The notes under the pieces were generated by a model. It was not told where the DNA came from, ran no database searches, and worked only from the letters and a program-made list of their open reading frames with translations. Both the position numbers and the translations under genes were made by a program. A stretch of DNA of 64,000 bases. Origin: Rhynchopus sp. YZ270_cl-10. Lineage: Eukaryota > Euglenozoa > Diplonemea > Diplonemida > Diplonemidae. The stretch is from assembly GCA_964035575.1 (NCBI GenBank), contig OZ037858.1, forward strand, positions 496,001 through 560,000. Reading direction: 5' to 3'. This document shows positions 38,761 through 48,420 of this stretch, piece after piece (within the stretch, counting starts at the first letter, position 1; every line of letters begins with the position of its first letter).

Positions 38761-39443
38761 CCCTCCAGTCCCTTCCAGGTAGACGGCGCCAGTGCGTCGC
38801 CTAGGGTCTGTGCGGCCTTCTTGGCGACCGCTTTGGCTTCCCTTTTGGTGAGGGGAGCCTCCTTTGCCCGCGGCCTCCCGACCTTTGCAGTCGAAAGGAC
38901 CCCCATACTCTCGAGCATCGTCGTGAAAGGGGAGGCCGCGAGCGGCGCACCGATTACTTCCTGGAGGCAGCTGGCTGTACGTTCGGCGTCCCTTCCTTCT
39001 GCTTCTCCTTGCGGCTGCCCCGCCCCCCCCTGCGCGACCCCTCCTTCTCCTTCTCCGGCCTGCGCACGCTGTCCGCCTTCTTCCTCGCCGCCTGGAGGTA
39101 GTTGGGGACTGCGGGGGCGGAGAAGTACGTCCGCTCCAACGCCGTCGCTGCCTCCCAGCTCCCCTCCACCACCCCCTCCTGGAGGGCCTCCATCCTGACG
39201 AATGTCGACTTCACGAGGTCCTTCAGCAGGTCCTCGAAGTCCTCCATGCACGATAGGGAGGGGAGGGCGTGGAGGATCTTCCCCAGCTGCCGGAGGTGGT
39301 GGGTGGCCTCGTGGGCTTGCGCTCTTCGAACGCCTCCGGTGCGAGACTCCACCAGCGCGTCGTAGCGTCGGAGCTGGTGTAGGTGCACCAACCCCAGGGT
39401 GGCGTCGTCGGCGTGCCACCAGTCGTCCACGTCCAGCGGACAC
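37926..39443 (-). CDS. Retroelement tyrosine recombinase part
   Basis: The C-terminal half shows a phage-integrase-type fold: AWCGAARVSDVLRLRS with the first Arg, GHSLRRGALAELLEQG (H-x-x-R), LSRHSSLDALARYLP with the nucleophile Tyr. The N-terminal third overlaps the gag-like frame and is low-complexity, so the start is uncertain. The enzyme would insert a circular DNA copy in place of a DDE integrase. Confidence 0.85.
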   Translation of the reverse strand: MSAGRGRLVARRRRHPGVGAPTPAPTLRRAGGVSHRRRSKSASPRGHPPPPAAGEDPPRPPLPIVHGGLRGPAEGPREVDIRQDGGPPGGGGGGELGGSDGVGADVLLRPRSPQLPPGGEEEGGQRAQAGEGEGGVAQGGAGQPQGEAEGRDAERTASCLQEVIGAPLAASPFTTMLESMGVLSTAKVGRPRAKEAPLTKREAKAVAKKAAQTLGDALAPSTWKGLEGCHRRLLQFREEWAVTTGTLLPWDLCIIYWVQRLLSDRTAPIAESSALEYCSRAVSSLARMGTKLDSPLLRDFVRALKRKGGLRPHRQAKPATSEVVATVLEQTTDPDTCLAIAVAWCGAARVSDVLRLRSTDLSFEGGFVAINWSETKSDPFRIGVTTGVHVAERWMGMLRTKVLGLKAGELLVESTYRRVVAALQKVDPELSGHSLRRGALAELLEQGICLESLRQLSRHSSLDALARYLPAGKISLARDSATTSLVLGRRLETRGRFSALLSRAH

Positions 39444-40303
39444 AGAGCGCCCCGCACCCCGATGCTGTTGCTGCGGCTGCTGCTGCTGCTGCCCGCTGCG
39501 GAGGCGGCGTAGACCCTTGCTGTGGGAGCGGGAGCGTGGGCGGCGTCCCCCGGCGCGTGACGCAGACCCCCGGCGCCGGCCCTGAGGGTCTGTCCGTTTC
39601 CCCGGGCGTGGGCGAGCTCCGCACGCAGCCGCTCGAGCTCGTCCGCGACCGCTGCAGAGGGGTGGGCGGGAGCTGCAAACGTAGGCGTTGGGACAGCAAA
39701 CGTAGGCGTTGGGGCAGCAGGTGCCTGCTGTTGCGCGGCTTGGTTCCTTAGCGCCTCCCTGGCGCGGTCGAGCTCCGCCTTCACTTCGGCGTGCGCGACC
39801 GCGGCCAGGGCTTGCTCGCGGATCTGTTCCGCGCGAGCGTCGTATAGTGCCTTCGTCGCGTTCTCCGCGTCTCGGGCGCGATGTACCTCTGCCTGCATCT
39901 CGGCCAATCGTGCACCTGCCGCCGCCTCGGTCTCTCGGTTCGTCGCATTCGCCTCCGCCTGCACCACCGCCGCATTCGCCGCCGCCTGTGCCTCGCGCAC
40001 GTGCCCCCCTGCCTCTGCACGGAGTGCCCGTGCCTCCGCCTCCGCCCCCGCCTGCGCGACGTACTGCCCCGCCCTCGCCTCGGTCACCGCGGAGTGCGCG
40101 GCGGCGTTGTTGAGGGCGACGGCCTCCCCGGCCTGCGCCCGAACGGTGGCAGCGACTGCCATGCCCATGGCCATCCCGAACTCATCGGGGGGACCAGGAG
40201 GGAGGGCGATGTTGGCACCCGGGGGGAGGGTCCCGCGGCCGAAACCCTGCGGCACCACCTGGTCGGTGACCCCGCGGGGGGCGTCCAGCTCCATTACAGA
40301 CAT
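38954..40303 (-). CDS. Retroelement gag-like part
   Basis: 449-aa frame from ATG 40303, Ala/Glu/Arg-rich with a long helical stretch (ARAEAGGHVREAQAAANAAV, REQALAAVAHAEVKAELD), then a more globular part (CPLDVDDWWHADDATLGLVH...) and a basic tail. Its position ahead of the recombinase and RT frames suggests the gag-like structural protein. Confidence 0.65.
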   Translation of the reverse strand: MSVMELDAPRGVTDQVVPQGFGRGTLPPGANIALPPGPPDEFGMAMGMAVAATVRAQAGEAVALNNAAAHSAVTEARAGQYVAQAGAEAEARALRAEAGGHVREAQAAANAAVVQAEANATNRETEAAAGARLAEMQAEVHRARDAENATKALYDARAEQIREQALAAVAHAEVKAELDRAREALRNQAAQQQAPAAPTPTFAVPTPTFAAPAHPSAAVADELERLRAELAHARGNGQTLRAGAGGLRHAPGDAAHAPAPTARVYAASAAGSSSSSRSNSIGVRGALCPLDVDDWWHADDATLGLVHLHQLRRYDALVESRTGGVRRAQAHEATHHLRQLGKILHALPSLSCMEDFEDLLKDLVKSTFVRMEALQEGVVEGSWEAATALERTYFSAPAVPNYLQAARKKADSVRRPEKEKEGSRRGGRGSRKEKQKEGTPNVQPAASRK

Positions 40304-40389
40304 AGTGTGGGGGTGGGCGAGGGGGTGGGTGAGAAGGTGGTATGTTAGTGGGGGAACGATTCAAGAAAAATGAGCGTAGGCTTAACAAT

Positions 40390-40537
40390 TTTTCGTTGAA
40401 CGCAGCCAAAAACAGTGTATGAGATCTGAATTTTGGCGCAAGTGATTTTTAAAGGGGAGGAGAAAATAGTCGGTATCAGGCGATTAAACGTTGGCTTTAT
40501 TACTCGAGTTTCTAATAACACTACGTGTAAGGAAAAA
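40390..40537 (-). repeat. Split direct repeat A1 of the retroelement
   Basis: 148-bp repeat at the 5' end of the element (minus sense); see A2 at 35859-36006. Confidence 0.85.
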
Positions 40538-40973
40538 ATAATATGTTCACCTCAGGGCCAACAAAAAACCCTTTCACATAGGGGTTTTTTTTGTGTAGAG
40601 CGTTTCTGTGAAGGAAGGGATTTTTTTCCCCACAAATTTGTGCAATTGGTTGTATGAGGATATGATCACCATTGTTTGGTTATTTTCCCTTTGGCAATAT
40701 TATAATTGAATACCCATGACTTCAATGTAAACCCAACATAAGTTTCTCCTAGAAAACTGTCCGCTCCTTTTGACCCATACTATTCCCTCATTGGTTTTAA
40801 TGCAAAATTTCATAATTACATAAGCAAAAAAGCAAGGTGGTTTGAGACATCTTTTTTTTCGTTGCTATTTTTCGAGAGAAAAAAAAATAGAAGATGGGGG
40901 GAAAACCTCCCTTTATAATACATACCCCCCTCCTCCTCCTCCTCCTCCCCCCAATCCTCCCCTCCCTCCAAAC
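40538..40973. other. Spacer, 436 bp, with a hairpin and CTC microsatellite
   Basis: AACAAAAAACCC / GGGGTTTTTTTTGT (40560-40592) can pair as a hairpin downstream of the DysF gene. (CTC)n lies at about 40930-40950. No gene. Confidence 0.4.
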
Positions 40974-41879
40974 TCAGTACTCTTCTAAACGAGTGAGCAT
41001 TGCTATGAAACAGCGGCAGGGGACGTGGTGCATGGCAAGGAGGTGGCAGTCGTCATCTGAAAGGCGGAGACGGAGACGACGCCATTTGCGGCGTCGTACG
41101 AAGGTGAAGAGGTCGGGAACCTTCTTCCATTGTGACGGCACCCAACGTTCCAGCATCGACAACTCCCCTGGCCAATGATGACTATACTCCCAACCATGCG
41201 CATCCAACCCTGTCCTATCATCCACATTCCATTCGCTGATCCAATGATACGAAGCATTTGGGCATTTTAACGACGCTTTCCCCTTCAATTTCACCGTCCC
41301 CGTCTCATTGGACCAGGCCCCTCTATAATCCTGCCGAAACAAATTCGTTTTGCTAAATTTCCCCCCAAAAGAGCGTCTCTCATTTTGATACAATTCATCG
41401 ACATGATATGTTAAGACATTTGTCCCAGAGGCGTCGGTCGATGCGGAGACGGTTGTGGTCAAATCAAATGGTCGGGAAGGTGTTTGGGGGACCTCTGATT
41501 CTTTGAATTCTAGGAGGGAAGGGTGGAGGCAGGCACTGCACATTACCATGCCTGGAAGCAGTTGGCGGAGGTTCGAATTTCCATAAAAATCTTTGTGCAT
41601 GAATAGCCGCAGGCAGGTTTCCGCCATATGATGTAAACACCGAATGCAGTGAAAATGATCAGGGTTTCCACACCGCAGCACCGCCCCCTCCCTCTCAAAC
41701 ACCCGAGTCCTACACCTCGTACAAATCGCGTTTTTCTCATTCCCAAACCGCCCCACAACCCCATTCTTCCCCTCCCTAACATCCTCTGCAGGTATCTCGA
41801 AGCTCGCACACCACTCAGAAACTATAGTATTCCTCCGTTGAACCTGCAATGTCAATGATGTGAGAAATGGGGCTGTCAT
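40974..41879 (-). CDS. Zinc-finger (FYVE/RING-like) plus DysF-domain protein
   Basis: 301 aa from ATG 41879 (MTAPFLTSLTLQVQRRNTIV). A pyrimidine-rich TTGACATTGCAG lies just before the GTT of VQRRN, so the true N-terminus may come from an upstream exon; a GTAAGT donor near 42107 fits in phase. Numbered from 41879, a Cys/His cluster spans about 53-117 (C-x2-C, CGNPDHFHCIRC, CSAC), like a FYVE or RING finger. A DysF domain spans about 158-272: DELYQNERRSFGGKFSKTNL, then SYHWISEWNVDDRTGLDAHG, WEYSHHW and FTFVRRRKWRRLRLR. DysF domains occur in dysferlin and in peroxins such as Pex30, acting at membranes. The combination suggests a lipid- or membrane-linked adaptor. Confidence 0.82.
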   Translation of the reverse strand: MTAPFLTSLTLQVQRRNTIVSEWCASFEIPAEDVREGKNGVVGRFGNEKNAICTRCRTRVFEREGAVLRCGNPDHFHCIRCLHHMAETCLRLFMHKDFYGNSNLRQLLPGMVMCSACLHPSLLEFKESEVPQTPSRPFDLTTTVSASTDASGTNVLTYHVDELYQNERRSFGGKFSKTNLFRQDYRGAWSNETGTVKLKGKASLKCPNASYHWISEWNVDDRTGLDAHGWEYSHHWPGELSMLERWVPSQWKKVPDLFTFVRRRKWRRLRLRLSDDDCHLLAMHHVPCRCFIAMLTRLEEY

Positions 41880-43188
41880 TTGAAATTGGTGGAAAGATTG
41901 CAAAAAAAAAAACAGAAAATAAATGTGTATGTACCAACCACCTGGAAAAAGAAACATATATTGGGGTAAGGTTGAGGTTGGGTTGAGGTTGGGTGGGGTA
42001 TGGTGATACATAAAAAAAGATTTAAATAGGGCTGGAGGTGCGGTTAATTATCCGAGGAAAAGAGGAAAAAGAGAGAGGGAAAAAAAAGGCAATAACGGTG
42101 ACTTACCAGTGAGAGGTGAACACAACGTTGTCCCCTCCTGTATCTCCGTTTTCCTGATATAGCATTGTTTTCGTTTGGCTTCGTCAGGATTTTTTGATAG
42201 GAAAATAGAAACAAAAAAAAGGAAACCCCACAAAACATTTTGTGTGTGGCGCAACCCAAAAAAAAAAAAAAAAATGCTTATCTCATTCTGAGGTCTATTG
42301 TCTTTTTTTTTTTTTTTTTCATTTCTTTTCCACTCGGTTGAACAGATTTGGTAGGCGGGTTGCCCTCTCTGCGTTTGAAGGAAATCAATAGCGTTTTGTC
42401 GGCCTTTCAGCACAAACTTGGACGCTATATTTTGGGGAAATTTGAGCAACCAAAAAAAATGAGGCGCTGGTTTGGGGGAAGGGGGTGTTTCTTAGTGACA
42501 AGTCTCCGGGAAAAGATGAGAATGAAATGAGGACCGACCAAGCTACAACGAAGCACCGAGATGCGACATCGTAGCTTTGAGGCGAGCAATTACACCTTGC
42601 CTTAGGACCGACTGACCCACGTCCAAATGCTGTTGACGCGGAAACCTTCTCCAACATCTATTTCGAGGTTGGCATCTAAAAAAAAGGGGTAGTTGAAACG
42701 TGCTAAAACGCATCTCAGTCGAGCTCATGCAAAGGGCGGGACGTGGGTGTTCGTGGGCGTACCGTAAGAGAACGGAGTCGGTTCACAACCGCTCGGCGAA
42801 TCACGCGACCTCTTTATCCCCCAACCTTTCGGCCAAAAAAAAAATATATAATTTGCACGTGTTACCGTGGGAGCATAGCGGGGACCCTAAGGGAAATCAT
42901 GGCTCAGTTCGTAAACGCGCACGTGCCATCCAATGCCATCGCTTTGAGGGAGCGACTTGCCTTGTGGCATCAGATGACTCCTTACGTAGTGGGGGGATCT
43001 ACGCGGACAGTGTAGAGGGGGGGGCAGCATTCTCTACCTGGCTTCTGAAAAAGGGTGTCTTCCCTTGGGGCTACCGCGAAGTGCAATGCGGACTCGAGAA
43101 ATCATTAACAGGCAGCACATCTCACCCCTGGATGTGGCAGCTCGTCCCGTTGCAATAAGCTGGCCTGACTCCAAACAAAACAAAAAAG

Positions 43189-43222
43189 TATTTTCATCAT
43201 ATGCAATCAATAAATTGATAAA
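43189..43222 (+). repeat. Dispersed repeat D
   Basis: AGTATTTTCATCATATGCAA, then TCAATAAATTGATA, directly followed by repeat B (43226-43270). The joint copy suggests that B and D belong to one larger dispersed element. Confidence 0.45.
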
Positions 43223-43225
43223 AAA

Positions 43226-43270
43226 GAAAAGTTAAAAGTACAAACGCATCACCGTACATCGGCGGATGCA
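43226..43270 (+). repeat. Dispersed repeat B copy
   Basis: AAAAGTTAAAAGTACAAACG, then CATCACCGTACATCGGCGGA, TGCACTGG. Confidence 0.5.
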
Positions 43271-43650
43271 CTGGCAAAAATAAAGGTTTCTCTCAGGCTT
43301 TTCCGTTTAAAAAAAGATTGATACAAGCACCTCATACTGATTCACTGTACGACACCTATGAAGTACATATGTTAACCAGGTATACGGATTTAAAGCTGAG
43401 TAGCAAAAGGGGTTTTTTCGGCGAGATATTTTTGTTTGTAGGAGCAGTTTTGCAGGGGTTAACCGAGCTGTTGTGGGAGCATTGGGTGTTCCCTTCTGAC
43501 AACTGGAAACAAAACCTTTTTTCGTTACTTTTTTTTCTTCGGCAGATTCCGCAGTACCGCGTCTTGCAACACAGTGACCTGGAATAAAAAAAAAAAAGAG
43601 ATGAAATGACGTTGGCGTGAGCGAATTTTTATTTTGCATTTTTTGAAAAC

Positions 43651-43689
43651 TTGGTTGTATTAGTGTAGACACCCGAGGATGAACTCCGC
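43651..43689 (+). repeat. Dispersed repeat E
   Basis: TTGGTTGTATTAGTGTAGAC, then ACCCGAGGATGAACTCC; a second copy lies at 62290-62325 (CGGTTGTATTAGTGCACCCG, AGGATGAGC). Confidence 0.4.
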
Positions 43690-43966
43690 CATTTTTTTTT
43701 TTATTATTATTTTCATTTTTGCAAACCTTTGAAAACGTTGACCACCAACAGCCACTCAAGTTATCAGTAGAGATGGAATAGCGGGTGGGTGGACGAGGGG
43801 GGAGGAGAGTACTTTGGCAATTCTGCATTCCCTGCTCTCCAGATTAGGGTCTAGACGACTCAATCAATCTGGCAAAAAGAACAGATTATTCAAGTGCATA
43901 AGTGACACCTGTCTTCAACACAACTCACCAAATACAAGATAACGCTGTTACAAACACATAGTAAAG

Positions 43967-44025
43967 TATTTCAACATATGCATTCAATAAATTGATAGCA
44001 TAGTAGGGATCCACAAAAATGTTCC
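43967..44025 (+). repeat. Dispersed repeat D
   Basis: AGTATTTCAACATATGCATT, CAATAAATTGATAG, then GGGATCCACAAAAATGTTCC; it aligns with 31773-31845. Confidence 0.4.
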
Positions 44026-44305
44026 CGTGGTAAAGAAAAAATTACTAATATCGTCGTTTTGCGTTTGCGAAGTTCGACTCAGCCAACCTGTCAACAGATT
44101 GTACGTGCAAACATCCCTGAAGGTGGGTGCATTTCAAGACAATGTGTGTCATCGATTGAAGAAAAAAGTTAAGACCCTACAAAAAAAATAAATGGGGTTA
44201 AAAGTTGGGAATATGAAAAAGAAAAAACTTTATAAAAATGTATGGGCCTGCCTGGACGCACACATCCCTAAGTTTTCCGTATAAAAGAAATAAAAAATAA
44301 AACAC

Positions 44306-44553
44306 TGGGGTGATCAGGGGTACTTTTTGGAACAAAATTCGCAAAACCCGAAATGAGAATCGCAAAAAATGGCAAAAAATAGCAAAAAATAGCAAAAAAA
44401 AAAAAAAAAAAACAGGAAAAAATCGGAGAAAAATTCGAAAAATTCGCAGTGCAATTTTTTGCGATTCGCGTTTCGGATTTTTTGTGACCTTTTTGCGATT
44501 CTCATTTCGGGTTTTGAGAATTTTGTTCCAGAAAAGTACCCCTGATCACCCCA
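44306..44553. mobile_element. MITE, 248 bp, terminal repeats TGGGGTGATCAGGGGTAC
   Basis: Terminal inverted repeats of roughly 65 bp (TGGGGTGATCAGGGGTAC, then TTTTTGGAACAAAATTCGCA, AAACCCGAAATGAGAATCGC) surround an A-rich core. It has no coding capacity. A diverged relative lies at 62010-62171. Confidence 0.7.
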
Positions 44554-44812
44554 CACACACAAAAAAAAAAGAAAAAGAAAATAAACAAATAGATCCACAA
44601 CGAGCCTCCCATATTGCTGCCCATCAGGTCTTTCCTGAGGGCCCTTTAAAAAAAAAAAAATTTCGACCCAACATTTTTGTGTCGACAATCATTTCGCTCA
44701 AAAATATTATTTTATATACTTTCTATTCTCCTGAATAGAAGGTATAATATGGGGGGGGATGCGGTTTTCAAAATTCCAAGCGGAACCCCTGCACGGCGGG
44801 GTCCACACACCC

Positions 44813-44946
44813 GAGGGTCCGTAAATTTTACGGACCCTCTTTACGGACCCTCAAGTGCGGACCCGGGTCCGTAATTACGGACCCTAGGGTCCGTAATTAC
44901 GTACCCTAGGGTCCGTAATTACGGACCCTAGGGTACGTAATTACGT
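44813..44946. repeat. Left palindromic array (GGTCCGTAATTACGGACC)
   Basis: Tandem palindromes joined by CTAGGG, alternating between the CCGTAATTACGG and ACGTAATTACGT versions. Each unit is self-complementary, so the array can form cruciforms. Confidence 0.7.
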
Positions 44947-45118
44947 GGTCTAAGGTGGGAAATCACTGTTTGGATGTGTGACTGCTGGTCGAAAAGCCCT
45001 GGGAGCAAACCGAGTGGTACACAGGTATCACATGATAGACCATGATCATGTGGGCCTATCCCAAGTTACATACCGAAAAAAGTCGTGAGCTCGGTTAGTT
45101 GTCAAAGACGTCTTCCAC

Positions 45119-45413
45119 CATGCACTGAGGAGATAATGATCCAACAATTTACAAGAAAGATTACTTAACCTACTGCTGGAAATTGCCAGGTCGTAGTAAC
45201 ACACAAAGTGTGCCTCCGTTCGGGAAGACCGGATATTCTAGAGACCAAAAAGGCCTCAAGAATATCTTCCGGTAGTCAAGGTATAACCGAGTGAACGGCC
45301 CAAGACCCCCGTGGAGAAGTTAAATGTTGTAATGCTATCAAGTAGAAACTGCGAACACTGTCTTACCCTCCTCAATACATGGTGGAATATTTCTTTGACA
45401 ACAAACCGAGCTC
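45119..45413 (+). repeat. 290-bp direct repeat, copy 1
   Basis: From ATGCACTGAGGAGATAATGA to TTTGACAACAAA; about 97% equal by eye to 47647-47933. Weaker likeness extends about 60 bp further upstream (GAAAAAAGTCGTGA in both). It has no long frame and no homopolymers, in contrast to its surroundings. Confidence 0.7.
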
Positions 45414-45469
45414 AAGAGTTTTTAAACTTCCCTGAGGGAATGCGAGACGCAAAATTTACCACCAGACCC

Positions 45470-45512
45470 TGTCTTCGTGCACCTTCGGTGCAACGCTGCA
45501 GACAGGCCAAAC
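45470..45512 (+). other. Nested stem-loop
   Basis: CCTGTCT ... AGACAGG closes an inner TGCACC-TTC-GGTGCA hairpin. It could be part of a structured RNA within the 3.65-kb element; no RNA family is recognised. Confidence 0.35.
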
Positions 45513-46540
45513 TGCGTTGGACTCAGAGGAATGCCTGCTGTGCAGTGTATCAATGAGAACCAAGTCCCAGCAACAAGGGGCGCCTTTTGGCGGGCGTTGT
45601 TGAGGGTGTTTGGGGTGCAAAGTTTTCCACAATTTTGATGCGCGGGTACAGAAGTGTTGTCTTGTTCTTTCATCTTTAGGAATGTAAATGTCAATCGCGT
45701 TTAACTACCACGAGGGCTTGTTCAGTGAACCCACAAGGGGTCGAAGGGGGTTGGTTATCCCATAGCTATCAAAGGTTGTGTCGACCAGGCTAATCCACTA
45801 TGTTACGCTGTACGTTGTTAAATCCGAAGAAATAACACTTTAGCAGCCGCAGGAAGTTTGTTAAAAAGAGTGCCTCACGCTACACAAACCACCACCCGCG
45901 ATTGACTTAGATGTTATAACAAAGAGAATTCAGAAAAAAACAACACCCTGCCCCATACACACTAAATTGTCATGCTTCAAGAGCATGCCTGGGCCAAAAT
46001 TACTGTTGACCAAAAAGGCAACAAGACCACCCACAAGGAGTGTGAATTGTGCACTGGTTTTCTGGGGGAACGCAATATTTTCTTGTGTCTAGTCCTCCGG
46101 AAGCAGAGGACAGACTTTCCGGAAGGTTTCCAAAGTCGAATTTCTTGCACTAGCTATGCTCCCTTGGTTAATGGCTATAGCAGTGACTGACTAAGTGTAC
46201 CCACCCCCCTCCACCCAGATCTTCGTCCGCAAACTCAGAATAGATTGATGCGGGTAGATTTTGAGTTGTTGAATGTCGGACCGCGGTGAAGCTTCTCATC
46301 GCAATCGCGGGTGCAGTTCAGACTTCACGATCCTGTATAAGTGTAAATGTGGGGTGTGATTAAGTTATGGTATACAAACGTAGTAGTCGGGAAAGGTGAG
46401 GTTAATAAAAAAGGCTATTTATTGCCGTGAAATAAGATAGATTTTTTCCACGCTACAGGTCGAGAGAGTGACCTGCTGCACAAATGGTTCGAGTGAAGCG
46501 AGGTGAATTATGTGAAGCAGGTAACAAGCGCCTGTGGAAC

Positions 46541-46708
46541 CAAATAGAAACGTAACACTCATCACACGATAAAACCCATGGGAGAGGTTGTGGCGAAACG
46601 CACACACCTCGACCTGAGGAGTGGCTCTGCAGCGCGGTTCGTCCCCAGAACCGCATGTGTTCAAAATGCTTTTTTTCTATTTCCTCCTTCATGTCATGAG
46701 GTGACACA
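46541..46708 (+). repeat. SINE-like dispersed repeat A, copy 2
   Basis: Best-kept copy. Box A-like TGGCGAAACGC, box B-like GGTTCGTCC about 45 bp on, tail TTTCTATTTCCTCCTTCATG. See copy 1 at 977. Confidence 0.55.
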
Positions 46709-46906
46709 AAATGATTGGTGCGTAAAAAAATAGCTATTTAATAGTGTGAACATTACGCGTTTATTTCGAGTTGAAAACACGAACAAGTTGAAATATGCGG
46801 CATTTTTTTGTTCAATCTTCACTAGTAACTGAAAGTTAAACATAATTACATACCTTGTCTTCCCCGTAACCTGCGCCTTCGCTGCTTTTAAGGTGCTTTC
46901 TCTGGG

Positions 46907-47330
46907 TGCCCCGTACCCAGTACCCAGTACCCAGTACCCCGTACCCAGTACCCAGTACCCAGTACCCAGTACCCAGTACCCAGTACCCAGTACCCAGTAC
47001 CCAGTACCCAGTACCCAGTACCCAGTACCCAGTACCCAGTACCCAGTACCCAGTACCCAGTACCCAGTACCCAGTACCCAGTACCCAGTACCCAGTACCC
47101 AGTACCCAGTACCCAGTACCCAGTACCCAGTACCCAGTACCCAGTACCCAGTACCCAGTACCCAGTACCCAGTACCCAGTACCCAGTACCCAGTACCCAG
47201 TACCCAGTACCCAGTACCCAGTACCCAGTACCCAGTACCCAGTACCCAGTACCCAGTACCCAGTACCCAGTACCCAGTACCCAGTACCCAGTACCCAGTA
47301 CCCAGTACCCAGTACCCAGTACCCAGTGTC
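46907..47330 (+). repeat. 7-bp satellite (CCCAGTA)n, about 59 copies
   Basis: Almost pure tandem CCCAGTA (GGGTACT on the other strand) over about 420 bp, with a changed unit near each end. Because 7 is not a multiple of 3 and no frame holds a stop, long artefact ORFs cover it on both strands. A/T-poor and sharply bounded. Confidence 0.95.
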
Positions 47331-47646
47331 TTCGAGAACCTAAAAATGCGTTTTGTTGAAATTTTCTGGCTTTTTCTGAACTTTTCCCAGCTACTTTTCT
47401 GGTCGAGTAGCCGACTTTTCTGATCGAGTAGCTATTTTCACTTTTCTGGTGTATGAGTAGGTTTTCTGGGTGGGAGACTGGATTCTGGGTACAGTGGTGT
47501 GTCTGGGCACCCAGGCACCTGGGTACTGGTGTATTTTCGGCCCAGGTACCCCGGTACACGGTACACTGGTGTACAAGGAAAAAAGTCGTGAAAAAGCAAC
47601 CACAGCTCCACATGACAAACACAAAAGTGTCCAGTCACGTGGGGCA

Positions 47647-47933
47647 TTCATGCACTGAGGAGATAATGATCCAACAATTTACAAGAAAGATTACTTAACC
47701 TACTGCTGGAAATTGCCAGGTCGTAGTAACACACAAAGTGCGCCTCCGTTCGGGAATACCGGATATTCTAGAGACCAAAAAGGCCTCAAGAATATCTTCC
47801 GCTGGTCAAGGTATAACCGAGTGAACGGCCCAAGACCCCCGTGGAGAAGTTAAATGTTGTAATGCTATCAAGTACAAACTGCGACCACTGTCTTACCCTC
47901 CTCAATACATGGTGGAAGATGTCTTTCACAACA
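47647..47933 (+). repeat. 290-bp direct repeat, copy 2
   Basis: Matches 45119-45413 from ATGCACTGAGGAGATAATGA onward; it then departs into a TACACAG-rich stretch (47938-47975). Confidence 0.7.
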
Positions 47934-48275
47934 AATATCCTGTACACAGGTACACAGATACACAGGTACACAGGTAAAACCCGTTAAAATTGTGTGTGAA
48001 AGTTAAAAATAGCTATATTTGCATTTTTCGCCCAGCATTGAGGACACATAGGCCCACCAAGGGCAATTTTGTGATGTCAAAAAATTTTTTTTTCGGCCCA
48101 AAAATTGACTTGTTTTCGGTAAAACCCACTAAAAATTGTGGTACTCTAAACTGCGTTTTAGACCCCCACAGATGCTCAAAAGTGCCAAATTTTGCTTTTA
48201 ATGGCCTCAAATCGTCGAAATTAGCCCTAAACGGGGGCAAAAAAAATTTTTCGAGAGTCCCTTTCCCTGGGAGGC

Positions 48276-48420
48276 TCCGTAATTACGTACCCTAGGGTCC
48301 GTAATTACGGACCCTAGGGTACGTAATTACGTACCCTAGGGTCCGTAATTACGTACCCTAGGGTACGTAATGACACTCCGTAAAGAGGGAGTGTCCTAAC
48401 ATGCCGTTTTACGGACCCTC
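48276..48420. repeat. Right palindromic array
   Basis: Palindromes CCGTAATTACGG and ACGTAATTACGT joined by CCTAGGG, then an ACTCCGTAAAGAGGGAGT hairpin and TTTTACGGACCCTC; the inverted counterpart of 44813-44946. Confidence 0.7.

Larger units (their letters stand above)
35793..40537 (-). mobile_element. Tyrosine-recombinase retroelement (DIRS/Ngaro/VIPER kin), looks whole
   Basis: The element of about 4.7 kb reads on the minus strand. Its ends are split direct repeats in the A1-body-B1A2B2 layout: A1 at 40390-40537, B1 at 36003-36086, A2 at 35859-36006 and B2 at 35793-35876. Paired repeats look the same by eye, so the insertion is probably recent. Parts in transcription order are a gag-like frame, a tyrosine recombinase frame and a reverse transcriptase/RNase H frame, overlapping as is common in this group. 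The recombinase preceding the RT resembles the order reported for VIPER/TATE elements rather than that of DIRS1 or Ngaro. Overall it looks whole. Confidence 0.85.
41880..44305. other. Spacer, 2.4 kb
   Basis: Possible 5' exon of the DysF gene near 42107-42260 (minus strand, ending ...CTCTCACTG before GTAAGTCACC). Otherwise A/T-rich with long A or T runs. 42540-43160 is richer in G+C and has open frames on both strands (for example 42700-43158 plus, 152 aa), but I recognise nothing in them. Repeats D, B and E lie at 43189-43270, 43651-43689 and 43967-44025. Confidence 0.45.

Noticed and set aside
42700-43158. 152-aa plus-strand frame
   Set aside because: No recognisable domain, no neighbouring support, opposite strand to all other genes, and competing frames on the minus strand.
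45119-45413. rRNA gene (5S or a fragmented rRNA)
   Set aside because: A stretch like GAGAAGTTAAATG recalls 5S box A, but I could not align the rest with 5S or with conserved rRNA blocks, and the copy number is only two here.
46907-47330. Interstitial telomere
   Set aside because: GGGTACT is not a known telomere unit and the array is flanked by unique sequence on both sides.
46888-47622. Long repeat ORFs (GYWVLGT and PVPSTQY units)
   Set aside because: These are translations of the 7-bp satellite. Any stop-free heptamer gives them in every frame.
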